Shown in pieces: positions 35,802-44,807 of a stretch of 64,000 bases of DNA (positions are counted from its first letter, which is position 1; each line of letters opens with the position of its first letter). A program made the translations under genes and the position numbers. The stretch is taken from the NCBI RefSeq assembly GCF_021278025.1, contig NZ_JAIBHJ010000001.1:1-64000 (forward strand), written 5' to 3'. Source of the stretch: Motilimonas sp. E26 (GTDB taxonomy: Bacteria > Pseudomonadota > Gammaproteobacteria > Enterobacterales > CBDFNC01). The notes under the pieces are model-generated. The model was not told where the DNA came from, did not search any database, and saw only the letters and a list, made by a program, of their open reading frames with translations.

Positions 35802-36434
35802 ATGACCGCTATTTTATATTCCTTTCGACGTTGCCCTTACGCCATGCGAGCACGTCTTGCTATTGCGGCAAGCGGCCAGTCTGTTTCTTTACGTGAAATT
35901 GAACTAAAACATAAACCTGAGCAAATGTTAGCTATTTCACCTAAGGGCACGGTGCCGGTACTGCTACTGGAAAATGGTGATGTGCTTGAAGAAAGCATCG
36001 ATATTATGCACTGGGCACTTAATTTGTCTGATCCCCTTAAGCTACTGCCATCTTCACCCGCACTAATGCAAGGGTGGATCAAACGCAATGATCTCGAGTT
36101 TAAAGGCTGGCTCGATAAGTATAAGTACGCCGATCGCTATCCCGAACATGATGAAGCTTACTATCGAGAGCAAGCTTGTCTGTTCATTGCAGAACTTGAA
36201 CAGCAGCTAAGCCAAACCCACTACATACTCGGTCAACAACTCACCATGACTGATTTAGCCATCGCCCCCTTTATACGTCAGTTTTCAATGGTGGATGCGA
36301 AATGGTTTGCCAATGCGCCTTACCCTCACCTGCGCAGTTGGCTTGAGCAGTTGATCAACTCTCGTTTGTTTTTAAGTGTGATGAAAAAGTACCCTACTTG
36401 GCTTAATAGCCAAGAAAGTTTTAGTTTCCCATAG
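35802..36434 (+). CDS. Glutathione S-transferase-like protein
   Basis: From ATG 35802 the product has 210 residues. The thioredoxin-like N-terminus reads ILYSFRRCPYAMRARLAI, with a single Cys at the active site, then SPKGTVPVLLLENGDVLEESIDIMHW, which binds glutathione's gamma-glutamyl part. The C-terminal helical domain has LGQQLTMTDLAIAPFIRQF. It resembles YfcG/GrxB-like thiol transferases rather than the classical Tyr/Ser types. Substrates are unknown. A TTG seven codons upstream is a less likely start. Confidence 0.85.
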   Translation: MTAILYSFRRCPYAMRARLAIAASGQSVSLREIELKHKPEQMLAISPKGTVPVLLLENGDVLEESIDIMHWALNLSDPLKLLPSSPALMQGWIKRNDLEFKGWLDKYKYADRYPEHDEAYYREQACLFIAELEQQLSQTHYILGQQLTMTDLAIAPFIRQFSMVDAKWFANAPYPHLRSWLEQLINSRLFLSVMKKYPTWLNSQESFSFP

Positions 36435-36526
36435 CACCCATAAAATTAAACTAAACACGCCGTTTATGCATTTCAACGCGCTTGGGTATATAATACCTCC
36501 TTTTTTTACCACACTGGGCCTTATAC

Positions 36527-36748
36527 ATGACTCAAGCGAACAATCCGCTGCACGGCGTCACCTTAGAAACACTGCTTACCGAAATGGTTGATTACTATGG
36601 CTGGGAAGAGCTAGGCGCTAGGATCAACATTCGCTGTTTTACCCACGACCCAAGTATTAAATCAAGCCTTAAATTTTTACGTAAAACGCCATGGGCACGG
36701 GCCAAAGTTGAAGCCCTGTATCTAGTGATGATTGAGAAGCCTTGGTAA
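36527..36748 (+). CDS. VF530/DUF2132 small DNA-binding-fold protein
   Basis: A 73-residue protein: [34 protein letters not shown], then [22 protein letters not shown] and YLVMIEKPW. This matches the VF530 family throughout, named from a Vibrio fischeri structure with a SAP-like DNA-binding look. The cellular role is unknown. It has its own upstream region of about 90 bases. Confidence 0.88.
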   Translation: MTQANNPLHGVTLETLLTEMVDYYGWEELGARINIRCFTHDPSIKSSLKFLRKTPWARAKVEALYLVMIEKPW

Positions 36749-36942
36749 ACAATTGTAACCTCGCACTTCATTGTAAACTTCATTGTTCAAAAAGCGCAGT
36801 TTAATGAAAATACGTAAACTGCGTTCGTGTTATCTTGCTGATGCTTCAATGCACAGGCGCGACAAATACACGCATTTCCCTCACAGCTGGTGTGTCACTG
36901 ATTTGTTTAATATGTGACTCACTCAAACTTGTGCCTATCGCC

Positions 36943-37698
36943 TTAATGCATTTCACTGACTGCTCCAGTCATACTGCCATTAGCCAAAGTACATAAAACA
37001 AGACATCGCTGCTTATGCTCAGAGCTGACAATTAGCTCTCCATCAGCATTCCAAGCGGCACTATGGCCACAAGCTAACCACCCCCCTGTTTGAGAGATAT
37101 GATTCGATAGCAAAACGGGCATTTTATGCTTAACGGCAATACCAGCTAAAACTCGGGCATCCATTTCATAACCTGATTCGGATATAAGCGCGCTGGTAAT
37201 GTAAATGTCAGCGTGATTATTTGCCGCATTCTCTGAGTGTTCAGGCGTCAAAAAATCAGCACAAATAGCCAAAGCAATTCGATACCCAGCAACCGAAAAA
37301 CAGTAATCAGTTGCACCAAAACTACAATAGCTATGCTCGCCTTGATGAAGAAATTGTTTTGAATAAAATTCTACTTTTCCAGTTGGGAAGCAAATCACTG
37401 CGCCTATTGTGGGGTGACTATTATATTTTGCTAATGGGCAGCCAGCGATGATAGTAATGTTATGCTCCCTAGCTGCGTTAGACAACACACTAAAATCACT
37501 TGGATCTTGTCGAAACGTTAAGCTTTGTGCGTCACTTAACTCATATCCGGTAAGTGATAGTTCTGGAAACACAACGACGTCAGCGCCTAATGTTGACGAC
37601 GCAGCGATATAGTTAAGATGAATCGTCAGATTAGCCGCAATATCTTTAGCCACTACAGGCGCTTGTACCAAGCTAATAGTTATCGGATTTTTACCCAT
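36943..37698 (-). CDS. Carbon-nitrogen hydrolase (nitrilase superfamily)
   Basis: A 251-residue protein from ATG 37698 (AGGA upstream). The Glu-Lys-Cys triad is visible as E46 (VVVFPELSLTGYEL), K114 (EFYSKQFL) and C146 (IALAICADF). Family members split amides, nitriles or carbamoyl groups of small molecules in the cytoplasm. The exact substrate cannot be read from the sequence. An upstream TTG would add five residues. No pathway genes are adjacent. Confidence 0.88.
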   Translation of the reverse strand: MGKNPITISLVQAPVVAKDIAANLTIHLNYIAASSTLGADVVVFPELSLTGYELSDAQSLTFRQDPSDFSVLSNAAREHNITIIAGCPLAKYNSHPTIGAVICFPTGKVEFYSKQFLHQGEHSYCSFGATDYCFSVAGYRIALAICADFLTPEHSENAANNHADIYITSALISESGYEMDARVLAGIAVKHKMPVLLSNHISQTGGWLACGHSAAWNADGELIVSSEHKQRCLVLCTLANGSMTGAVSEMH

Positions 37699-37879
37699 AT
37701 AAAGTCCTAACAAATACCGAGCTTATACTCAAAAGGTTTCATCGTTGTTTGGCGCTGGTGTAACTTAGCTTTGGTGGTAGTCACTTCGCACTAAGCAATT
37801 TCTTTGACAAATAAACCAACATTATTTGAACAACTTATTGCCGAGCCCCACAGAGCCCCATATTGTTACCGCACGATGT

Positions 37880-38110
37880 TCACTTAACTTGTTTATTTTC
37901 TTGATGTTTTAATGCGCACGAACGACAAACGCAAGCCTTGCGTCGTTGCGCAAGCGGGATCTGAGCTAACAAATCTTCGGGAAAGGTAATCGATGGGTCA
38001 TTACACCAGCATGATCGGCTTACGTCTTTATTACCAAGATTTACACATGCATTCCCTTCACCGCAAATCGGACACACCAAAGGATCAGGGTTTTTATTCG
38101 TTTTGTTCAA
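37880..38110 (-). CDS. Cysteine-rich CWC protein
   Basis: The 76-residue protein has CPICGEGNACVNLG near residue 18, then SCWCNDPSI, QRRKACVCRSCAL. This CPxCG...CWC...CxC..C pattern is the PF14375 CWC family, small presumed metal-binding proteins of unknown role. The Cys spacing fits two metal sites. It is monocistronic. Confidence 0.85.
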   Translation of the reverse strand: MNKTNKNPDPLVCPICGEGNACVNLGNKDVSRSCWCNDPSITFPEDLLAQIPLAQRRKACVCRSCALKHQENKQVK

Positions 38111-38481
38111 AATCGCACTCTCAACTTAGCTAAGGTTTAGCTAACAATATCACCTTTAACACTATGATTAGAACAATGAGTAGCACCGCAGCGACACTGC
38201 GGCTGGTGCTGAGCGGATATTTCATGGACAAATGGAGTTCACAGGCATGCTACAACCTGTGAATAGATTAAGCTGCTTTTATCCTTTTACTTTAGCAGCA
38301 TATTATTCCGCCATGTATTTTTAACCTCAGCGCTGTCTATACTCTTCATTGGCCCTATAATCAGCTAGGACTAATAGGTATTCATTTTCATTAATCTAAG
38401 CTTCATTGGCTAATGCGTTTATTCTTATTTGTGGTACTATCGCGCGCTCTCAATTCTCAACAGTAATTAGGATGTAGGTTG
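38111..38481. other. Intergenic region with small inverted repeats
   Basis: No gene is seen in about 370 bases. TTCACAGG (38238-38245) and CCTGTGAA (38256-38263) form an 8-bp inverted repeat. AGCACC...GGTGCT near 38177-38208 forms a bulged hairpin. Promoters for the genes on either side are expected here. Confidence 0.45.
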
Positions 38482-38847
38482 ATGAAAATTGTCCGTTGGA
38501 TTTTAGGTCGCATTATCTTGCTTTTAAACGCTATTTTTACGCCAAAAGGCATTAAACGCAGCCCAGTGGCGCAAACAGAAATTGATAGTCGCACAGCCAA
38601 AATGTCTTTGTATCAATTTAATGCTTGTCCATTTTGCGTCAAAGTTCGCCGCCAAATGAAGCGATTGTCAGTGAATATTGAATGTCGTGATGCGCAAAAC
38701 GACCCACAACATAAAGCCGACTTGTTAGCTGGTGGTGGCCGCGTTAAAGTGCCTTGCCTACGCATTGATGAAAAAGGTGAAACGCGATGGCTGTATGAAT
38801 CGTCAGATATTGTTGATTACCTAAACAAAGAGTTTGCGACAAAATAA
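38482..38847 (+). CDS. Membrane-anchored glutaredoxin
   Basis: The 121-residue protein has an N-terminal hydrophobic helix (ILGRIILLLNAIF), a basic linker, and a glutaredoxin domain from about residue 40 with the CPFC active site (49-52), the cis-Pro in VKVPCLRI, and YESSDIVDYL at the glutathione site. It probably reduces protein disulfides on the cytoplasmic side of the membrane. I use ATG 38482; the TTG codon just before it is an alternative. Confidence 0.9.
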   Translation: MKIVRWILGRIILLLNAIFTPKGIKRSPVAQTEIDSRTAKMSLYQFNACPFCVKVRRQMKRLSVNIECRDAQNDPQHKADLLAGGGRVKVPCLRIDEKGETRWLYESSDIVDYLNKEFATK

Positions 38848-38952
38848 GCCCAAATTGGTTTAAATCAGGTTATAATCTGCCCATCAATACCCCAGTATAT
38901 TTTAAAGCAAAATGCCATGGTTTTTGCTTTCTAACCAGCACAGGAATTCTTT

Positions 38953-39348
38953 ATGTCTTTAGATCCAACCCAACTAGCTAATATCGAAGCCTACGACGTG
39001 GAAAGACGCTTTCAATACCTCGTCAAAGAAGCGGTCAAGCAAGAAGAGCTTTGGATCCTAACCGACGAGCACGGTTGTGTCATGCTTAACACCGATGACG
39101 AAGACTGTGTACCTGTGTGGCCAAATAAAGAGTTTGCAGAAGCTTGGGCCACCGGTGATTGGGACCATTGTAAGGCAGAGGCTATTCCCCTTAAAACTTG
39201 GCAATCTCGCTGGACTCCTGGCTTAGAAGACGATCAACTGGCGGTGGTTATTTTCCCTAAAACCGATGAAGATGGCTTAGTGATCACACCCGATGAACTT
39301 GACTTTGAACTAAGCCAGCAACAACAGAAATTACGCAAAAAGCGCTAA
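38953..39348 (+). CDS. DUF2750 protein
   Basis: An acidic 131-residue cytoplasmic protein: RRFQYLVKEAVKQEELWILTDEHGCVML, VPVWPNKEFAEAWATGDW and AIPLKTWQSRWTPGLEDDQLAVVIFP. This order is diagnostic of DUF2750, common in gammaproteobacteria and without known function. AGGAATTC precedes the ATG. It lies between glutaredoxin and yibL, with its own upstream spacing. Confidence 0.88.
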   Translation: MSLDPTQLANIEAYDVERRFQYLVKEAVKQEELWILTDEHGCVMLNTDDEDCVPVWPNKEFAEAWATGDWDHCKAEAIPLKTWQSRWTPGLEDDQLAVVIFPKTDEDGLVITPDELDFELSQQQQKLRKKR

Positions 39349-39402
39349 GTTGATATTGAATAATCACCCGCTTTTCGCTCTATAGAATAAACAGGTAACA
39401 AA

Positions 39403-39759
39403 ATGAATTTTACAAAGCAGATACAAGACTTTAATAACAAGTTAGACAAGTTTAAACGTAAACTTAGCGCGGCCTATGAGCGAAAAGATGAAGCCATGAT
39501 CAAACATTTCAACCAAGAAATTGCCAAGGTTGAAAAGTTATTAAAGGCTGCTAAAGGCAAGCAAACCTACGAGATTGGCAATAAAGGCTCTGCCGTACTT
39601 AAAATGCCATTTAAACGTGTGCTAACCAAACAAGAGCAAGCCGATATGGGCGCATTAAAAAAGTCAGTTAAAGGCTTGATTGTGGTACATCCTATGACGG
39701 CTCTAGGACGTGATTTAGGCGTTAAAGAAGTAACAGGTTACGCACCTAAGCCTTTCTAA
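39403..39759 (+). CDS. yibL: YibL-family ribosome-associated protein
   Basis: The 118-residue protein has a basic coiled-coil start (FNNKLDKFKRKLSAAYERKDEAM) and the conserved end LKMPFKRVLTKQEQADMGALKKSVKGLIVVHPMTALGRDLGVKEVTGY, which matches E. coli YibL (120 aa) almost word for word. YibL co-sediments with ribosomes; its role is not settled. It ends 21 bases before a terminator shared with benE. Confidence 0.92.
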   Translation: MNFTKQIQDFNNKLDKFKRKLSAAYERKDEAMIKHFNQEIAKVEKLLKAAKGKQTYEIGNKGSAVLKMPFKRVLTKQEQADMGALKKSVKGLIVVHPMTALGRDLGVKEVTGYAPKPF

Positions 39760-39780
39760 AAAATGCGTTTAATTCTTTTT

Positions 39781-39810
39781 AATAAGGAGCATTTATTGCT
39801 CCTTATTAAT
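39781..39810. terminator. Terminator between yibL and benE
   Basis: AATAAGGAGCA (39781-39791), loop TTTAT, TGCTCCTTATT (39797-39807). AT-rich flanks with TTCTTTTTAAT on the left suit both converging genes. Confidence 0.75.
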
Positions 39811-39835
39811 ATTAGCCTATTGCCTCTGATTTTGA

Positions 39836-40996
39836 TTATGCGACAGCCATCCTTTTTTGTTGCAACCAGTAGCAAATCATCCCCAGCAATAATCCCCAAA
39901 ATGCACTGGCAATCCCCAATAAGTTAATGCCAGACGCCGTTAATAAAAACGCCATTAATGCAGGCTCTTTATCAGTGGAATCCACCAGCGCATTCATTAA
40001 ACAGCGGCACAAAGTTGGCATTAAAGCTAAACCTGCTAAGGTCATGACCACCGCACTTGGAACAAGCGTAAACAGCGATACAAAGCTGGCTGCAAATACC
40101 CCGGCTAACAAATAAAATACGCCCATTGCGATAGCAGCTAAATAGCGTAATTTGGGGTCTTTATCTGCATTGTCACTCATACAAATCGCCCCTGTGAGTG
40201 CTGCTAGATTAAATGCAAACCCACCTAAAGGAGCCAGTATTAAACCAGTTAGTCCGGTTACAGTGATAATACGCGATGCATTAACCTGATATCCATTGGC
40301 CTTTAATACCGCAAACCCTGGCAAATTTTGCGATGCCATGGTAACAATGAATAAAGGGATGCCAACACTAACTAGAGTGAGCCATTGAAAGTCAGGGCTG
40401 ATAAACGTTGGCGTTGATAGGCCAAATTCCATCATTGAAGTATCTAATTTACCCATTAGCGCACTGAGCAAAATTGAAATTACCAAGATCCCAGGGATCA
40501 AATAATGCCCCCAGTGAACCTTTGCGATGATATAAACCGCAAGCATAACTACCACTAGCAGCCATTCATCGAGTAACGCTGTGAATATCCCCAGCCCAAA
40601 TTGCAACAACACCCCAGCTAACATGGCCGATGCGATGGCGGTTGGGATCTGCGATAAAAGTTTATCAAACCAGCCTAACACGCCTACCAAAGTGATCAAT
40701 GCCGAGCAAAGCATAAAAGCCGCCACCGCTTGCCCAACTGTCACATCTTGTAATGAGGTCACTAATAGCGCAGCCCCGGGCGTTGACCAAGCAGTAACAA
40801 TTGGCTGTTTAAAATGCCATGACAAACTAATAGTCGATACGCCCATACCGATGCCTAAGGCCCAAAACCATGAAGTGATCTGCTCCTGGGAGGCGCCAGC
40901 ACTGGTTGCTGCTTGGAAAATAATGGCTGCTGCACTGGCATAACCAATAAAAACGGCAATAAATCCGGTACTAATGTGTGAAAATTTAATCTTCAT
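39836..40996 (-). CDS. benE: BenE-family (benzoate/H+ symporter) transporter
   Basis: A 386-residue, about 12-helix membrane protein of the nucleobase-ascorbate-like fold: GFIAVFIGYASAAAIIFQAATSAGASQEQITSWFWALGIGMG, AWSTPGAALL, FIVTMASQNLPGFAVL and PLGGFAFNLAALTGAICMS are BenE signatures. The family imports benzoate, but substrates of most members are untested. No benzoate degradation genes are here. It is divergent from a XRE-cupin regulator across 88 bases with two palindromic sites. Confidence 0.88.
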   Translation of the reverse strand: MKIKFSHISTGFIAVFIGYASAAAIIFQAATSAGASQEQITSWFWALGIGMGVSTISLSWHFKQPIVTAWSTPGAALLVTSLQDVTVGQAVAAFMLCSALITLVGVLGWFDKLLSQIPTAIASAMLAGVLLQFGLGIFTALLDEWLLVVVMLAVYIIAKVHWGHYLIPGILVISILLSALMGKLDTSMMEFGLSTPTFISPDFQWLTLVSVGIPLFIVTMASQNLPGFAVLKANGYQVNASRIITVTGLTGLILAPLGGFAFNLAALTGAICMSDNADKDPKLRYLAAIAMGVFYLLAGVFAASFVSLFTLVPSAVVMTLAGLALMPTLCRCLMNALVDSTDKEPALMAFLLTASGINLLGIASAFWGLLLGMICYWLQQKRMAVA

Positions 40997-41012
40997 CCTT
41001 TCTCCATTACTA

Positions 41013-41034
41013 TTTGTGCGTTATAACATACAAA
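41013..41034. promoter_or_regulatory. Operator-like site 1 in the benE/XRE-cupin divergent region
   Basis: TTTGTGCG-TTATAA-CATACAAA is an imperfect palindrome close in sequence to the perfect site at 41045-41066; centres are 32 bp apart, three helical turns. Confidence 0.65.
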
Positions 41035-41044
41035 CAACATAACA

Positions 41045-41066
41045 CTTGTGCGCTATAACGCACAAG
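41045..41066. promoter_or_regulatory. Operator-like site 2 in the benE/XRE-cupin divergent region
   Basis: CTTGTGCG-CTATAA-CGCACAAG is a perfect palindrome with 8-bp arms, 18 bases before the XRE-cupin start codon. It is a good candidate for binding by that regulator and for autoregulation. Confidence 0.72.
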
Positions 41067-41084
41067 AAAAGATTAAGGAATAAT

Positions 41085-41648
41085 ATGCAACCGGATAAAT
41101 CAGTTGGGGAAAACCTACGACAATTACGAAAAGAAAAAGGCTGGAGTCTAGACGTTGCAGCGAAAGCGACAGGCGTCAGTAAAGCGATGTTAGGTCAAAT
41201 TGAACGGGGAGAATCGAGCCCCACTGTGGCTAAGCTTTGGCAAATCGCATCAGGTTTTAATACGTCTTTTTCTCGCTTTATTGCCCCGCCAGGCAGAGAA
41301 ATACTTGAGAGTATGTTTAGAGATGCCGCCGAGTTGCGCCAAGAAAGCTTAAATAAGGGATTCTTTGTCAGCCTATTATTCCCTTTTGAACAAACCCTTG
41401 GCTTTGAAATTTTTGAAATTAGTTTGGCACCGCATTATCAGCACCAATCTGAACCTCATAATTTAGGCGTAACAGAACACATACTTTGCATTAGTGGTGA
41501 GATGGCTGTTCTCTTTGCTGATCAATGGCATCCATTAAAAGCGGGTCAGGCCGTGCGTTTTAATGCTCATCAACCACATGGCTATAAAAATTTGGGGACA
41601 GAGCAAGCCGTGTTTCATAATGTTATCCATTACCCTAGCAACCCATGA
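41085..41648 (+). CDS. XRE-family regulator with cupin domain
   Basis: From ATG 41085 (TAAGGAA upstream) the product has 187 residues. The N-terminal helix-turn-helix reads VGENLRQLRKEKGWSLDVAAKATGVSKAMLGQIERGESSPTVAKLWQIA; the C-terminal cupin (about 110-187) has EHILCISGEMAVLF and FNAHQPHGYKN. Such proteins bind a small ligand in the cupin and control a neighbouring gene. The divergent benE and the two palindromes between them make benE the likely target. A longer frame from 41046 would run across the operator. Confidence 0.9.
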   Translation: MQPDKSVGENLRQLRKEKGWSLDVAAKATGVSKAMLGQIERGESSPTVAKLWQIASGFNTSFSRFIAPPGREILESMFRDAAELRQESLNKGFFVSLLFPFEQTLGFEIFEISLAPHYQHQSEPHNLGVTEHILCISGEMAVLFADQWHPLKAGQAVRFNAHQPHGYKNLGTEQAVFHNVIHYPSNP

Positions 41649-41685
41649 AGTAGGCTACGAGCAAGGCTTTTACCCAGTACATGAT

Positions 41686-42009
41686 CTAGCATCGTACGCT
41701 GGTTTTTTGCTGTTTTTCCTTTAAATATAGATACAAAGGTAAACCAGAAGAAACACCAACGGTTAGGATTGCAACAATGGCGACCTGGTAATATTTGATT
41801 CGATTGCGAGTACCATCAACAATAATGAAAACCAGTGAAACGATCGCCGATACCAACACATCTAACCATGCAAAAGTACTGATAGCGTTTACTGTCGCTT
41901 GCTCAGCAAATAAAACAATGTCGACACCATTTGCGAACAACCAAGGTACAAAAGCGCCATAGGGCAGCACCGTACCAAGTATGGCTAATACTAAATAAAG
42001 TTTTGTCAT
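41686..42009 (-). CDS. DUF2834 small membrane protein
   Basis: A 107-residue protein with three membrane helices: LYLVLAILGTVLPYGAFVPWLF, WLDVLVSAIVSLVFIIVDG and VAIVAILTVGVSSGLPLYLYL. The G-T-V-L-P-Y-x-x-F-x-x-W pattern fits DUF2834. Function unknown. The ATG at 42009 is taken instead of a TTG two codons before it. Confidence 0.78.
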   Translation of the reverse strand: MTKLYLVLAILGTVLPYGAFVPWLFANGVDIVLFAEQATVNAISTFAWLDVLVSAIVSLVFIIVDGTRNRIKYYQVAIVAILTVGVSSGLPLYLYLKEKQQKTSVRC

Positions 42010-42035
42010 AAACAATTCATGTGATTTCAGGCTGT

Positions 42036-42272
42036 TTAGAGGCCTTGTTTAGCCCGAGCAATAGCGGCCTCAATGGCTGACTTGGCTTGGGGACTGTTTT
42101 TCCAGCAGGTTGTGCGCAACATTGAAGCAACCATCTCTGCGATATCATCAGCTCGATATTTTGCTAAATCTGAAAACGTCTCTATGCCTATCTCTTCAAA
42201 TCTTTTCAGCACCGTAGGCCCGACCCCTTTAAGCGCCAATAGCGCTTCGCGCTCTGAATCAGAAAATGCCAT
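42036..42272 (-). CDS. Helix-hairpin-helix small protein
   Basis: A 78-residue protein with one HhH motif, LLALKGVGPTVLKRFEEIGIETFSDLAKYRADDIAEMVASML, then CWKNSPQAKSAIEAAIARAKQ. The arrangement resembles the Cdd1/pathogenicity-locus HhH proteins and the C-terminus of TfoX. Non-specific DNA binding is expected from the motif; the role is unknown. It lies 26 bases before the DUF2834 gene and could share a transcript. Confidence 0.8.
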   Translation of the reverse strand: MAFSDSEREALLALKGVGPTVLKRFEEIGIETFSDLAKYRADDIAEMVASMLRTTCWKNSPQAKSAIEAAIARAKQGL

Positions 42273-42341
42273 TTTACCTCCTTAAAGCCCAGAAATATTT
42301 ATAAAATACAACATAATACATTGATTAATTTGCATAATATC

Positions 42342-43757
42342 CTATTTAGCTAATTTGGCAATACTGTTGGCCATGCCATTGAGTAACAGCCGATGCCATG
42401 GTGCAAAAAAATACCAATAGACTAGCCCCCAAAAACCCGCAGGATGCCAAAGTAAATCGATTTGTAGCACACAACGCTCTTCACTCAATGGCGTTAATCT
42501 GATTTGCATACCACCACCACCGGGCGCTTTCATGCCAAATTTCATAACCAATAAACGCTCATGGATCACGCTTAAGATCCGCCATGAGTCAACTCGCTCT
42601 CCCTCTATTAGTGCTTCCTTGCTGTCACGACCATGGTTTCTACCTTGCCCAGCAAAAATATGATCTATCCATTCGCGCATCGCCCACAAGAAATCACCAT
42701 AAAAATAGCGATGTTCTCCACCTAGTAGATTCAGTACTTGCCAAACATCAGCGCAACTTGCATTTATCTCAAGTCGGTGGCTGGCCTTTTTGGCATAAAA
42801 GCCATGTAGCGAAGAGAAATTTCGAAATTCAGGCACACCATCCTGCCACTCTTTAGGGTAAACGGTAATTTTTTCAGTTTGTAATACTTCATCAATGGCT
42901 TGTTCAAAATTTAACAATGTCTGAGGTATCAACGATTGCAATGATTTACCATTACCTTGTAATGGCTCATCCAAACCTGCTAATAATGCTTGGGCTAATG
43001 ATTTAGGCACAGAGGTAATAATGCCCAGCACTCGCTGCGTCCAGCTGATAGGTAAGCCGGGGATCGCGAAAATATGACATGGCTTACCCAAACGCTTAGC
43101 TAATCGTTGCATCATTTGCTGATAACTGAGCCAGTCGGGGCCAATGGCGTCGTAAATCTTGCCTGCTGACTCAGGAAGTGAGGCTAAGGCGGCCAGATAA
43201 TACACCACATTTTTTATCGCGATGGGCGGGGCTAACGTTTTAATTGACGTAGGTGAAAAGAATACAGGAATATGCCCGACTACATCACGCATCACTTCAA
43301 AAGCAGCCGAGCCTGAGGCCACAATAATACCAGCTCGCAATTCGGTCACAGGAATAGCAGAGCTAGCCAGAATATGCCCCGTGGCGACGCGTGATTTCAT
43401 ATGCTCTGAATGAGGATTGCCTGAAACTAAGCTGCCTAGGTAGATAATGCGTGTTACCTGTGTGCCCTGCACTGCGGCCACTAAGTTACGAGCGGCTTGT
43501 TGTTCTACCTCACTGTATAATTCACCATCGCTCATGCCATGCATCATGTAATAGATAAGCTCGATACCATCAAGGGCTTTACTGATAGAATAAACATCGA
43601 GTAAATCCAAAGTGAATCGTGAACAAAGCAAATTGGGCCAAGGACTGGGCTTATCAGGATTGCGCGAACTGATACGCACCTGATGCCCTTGTGCTACTAA
43701 CTGTGGTACTAAATGGCGTCCTACTGTTCCTAACGCGCCGATCACTAATATATTCAT
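42342..43757 (-). CDS. NAD(P)-binding SDR-fold protein with C-terminal DUF2867 domain
   Basis: Residues 1-300 form an atypical short-chain dehydrogenase: MNILVIGALGTVGRHLVPQL is the nucleotide loop, and YYMMHGM and IIYLGSLVSG follow. From about residue 325 a DUF2867/SRPBCC-like domain has EINASCADVWQVLNLLGGEHRYFYGDFLWAMREWIDHIFAG and LLWHPAGFWGLVYWYFFAPWH. The 471-residue two-domain form is common in bacteria; the substrate is unknown, perhaps a lipid or quinone given the hydrophobic end. The short DUF2986 gene is divergent from it. Confidence 0.85.
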   Translation of the reverse strand: MNILVIGALGTVGRHLVPQLVAQGHQVRISSRNPDKPSPWPNLLCSRFTLDLLDVYSISKALDGIELIYYMMHGMSDGELYSEVEQQAARNLVAAVQGTQVTRIIYLGSLVSGNPHSEHMKSRVATGHILASSAIPVTELRAGIIVASGSAAFEVMRDVVGHIPVFFSPTSIKTLAPPIAIKNVVYYLAALASLPESAGKIYDAIGPDWLSYQQMMQRLAKRLGKPCHIFAIPGLPISWTQRVLGIITSVPKSLAQALLAGLDEPLQGNGKSLQSLIPQTLLNFEQAIDEVLQTEKITVYPKEWQDGVPEFRNFSSLHGFYAKKASHRLEINASCADVWQVLNLLGGEHRYFYGDFLWAMREWIDHIFAGQGRNHGRDSKEALIEGERVDSWRILSVIHERLLVMKFGMKAPGGGGMQIRLTPLSEERCVLQIDLLWHPAGFWGLVYWYFFAPWHRLLLNGMANSIAKLAK

Positions 43758-43829
43758 CCAGCAGGTCCTTATGCTCAGGGTTATTCTTCGCTATAATAGC
43801 CGTTACTTTAGCTTAATCGTTTAGCAATC

Positions 43830-44009
43830 ATGAACCGTAAAAAGAAAATCAATCAAGAATTGAAGAAACGCCAAAAACAAGCCAATTCAAAAGTACACCA
43901 CAGTAATAAACCAAAATATATTTCCAAAGCTGAGCGAGAAAGGATAGCGCAAGAGCAAGCACAGCTTCAAAATCAAACAGATGAGGCTAGCCCGACGAAC
44001 AACGTGTAA
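43830..44009 (+). CDS. DUF2986 small basic protein, 59 aa
   Basis: Translating from ATG 43830 gives MNRKKKINQELKKRQKQANS..., with NKPKYISKAERERIAQEQAQ in the middle, ending at TAA 44007-44009. This is the DUF2986 pattern (MNRKKKIN and KPKYISKAxRxKIA), found in Vibrio and Shewanella. It is highly charged and likely helical, role unknown. At 59 residues it is easily missed by length cut-offs. Confidence 0.8.
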   Translation: MNRKKKINQELKKRQKQANSKVHHSNKPKYISKAERERIAQEQAQLQNQTDEASPTNNV

Positions 44010-44267
44010 CTCCAGTATGCTCAGCCACACCTGCTGGGCTTTCTTGCCGAACTCTCTGTATATAAGCGTCAACCGCTGTTAGTTGTCATGACTCAGTGAT
44101 GAAATACCCCCTTAAGCGAGCTACCAAGTATCATTGAATAATGATCAAATAAACGATCACAAACTTGTTACATTTGCGATTTATTTTTGCTAACATCCGC
44201 CACGCCTGCCTTGTGTAGAGTGCTACCACTTAGATGTTAATGCAGTAGGTTTATACAAAGTTAATAC

Positions 44268-44744
44268 ATGGATAGATTAACCCCTCAATTTGGAACCCAA
44301 CGACGCATGACCTACTTTGTCATCGTTGCTTTGCTATTTCAAATTTTTATCTCTGCCACTGTGTTGCTAAATCCTGCACTCGTCACCCACTCAAGTTGGC
44401 TCAATTCTGCCCTTGGCGATAAAGTGTTAATCTGTACTTCAACAGGCTTTAAATGGGTCGACATCAACGAACTGGTCGAAACCAACCAAACTAATCTGAG
44501 TGAAAACACACCCACATCATCTAACCAAGCAAATACCGAGCACGACAGCGTTACTTTCACCTGTCCTTTGCTTAAAGCCTGTCAGTATTACGCACTATTA
44601 GCCGCTTTGTTAGTTTTAGTGCTAACGACTTGGTTAGCACGCAATAAAATCGCCATCCCCTATTACCTTTATATTTGTTCACTGCAAAAGGTTTATTTGC
44701 TAAACGCGCCTAAAACCTCTCCTCCCGCTCAATTTGTAGCCTAA
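44268..44744 (+). CDS. DUF2946-like membrane protein, first gene of a copper cluster
   Basis: A 158-residue protein with two membrane helices (about 15-37 and 105-122). Between them is an outside loop with VLICTSTGFKWVDINEL and FTCPLLKAC; DUF2946 proteins of copper-linked operons have a like IC-x-x-x-G-x-x-W start and a CPLC-like site. The four cysteines could bind metal. The fit to DUF2946 is moderate. Downstream are remnants of a di-heme enzyme, a barrel protein and a PCu(A)C chaperone. Confidence 0.6.
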   Translation: MDRLTPQFGTQRRMTYFVIVALLFQIFISATVLLNPALVTHSSWLNSALGDKVLICTSTGFKWVDINELVETNQTNLSENTPTSSNQANTEHDSVTFTCPLLKACQYYALLAALLVLVLTTWLARNKIAIPYYLYICSLQKVYLLNAPKTSPPAQFVA

Positions 44745-44807
44745 GTCTGGTCAAACACACACAACCGTTTTTAACGTATTTGTTTTGTTGCTAAACACCA
44801 GTCTTAA

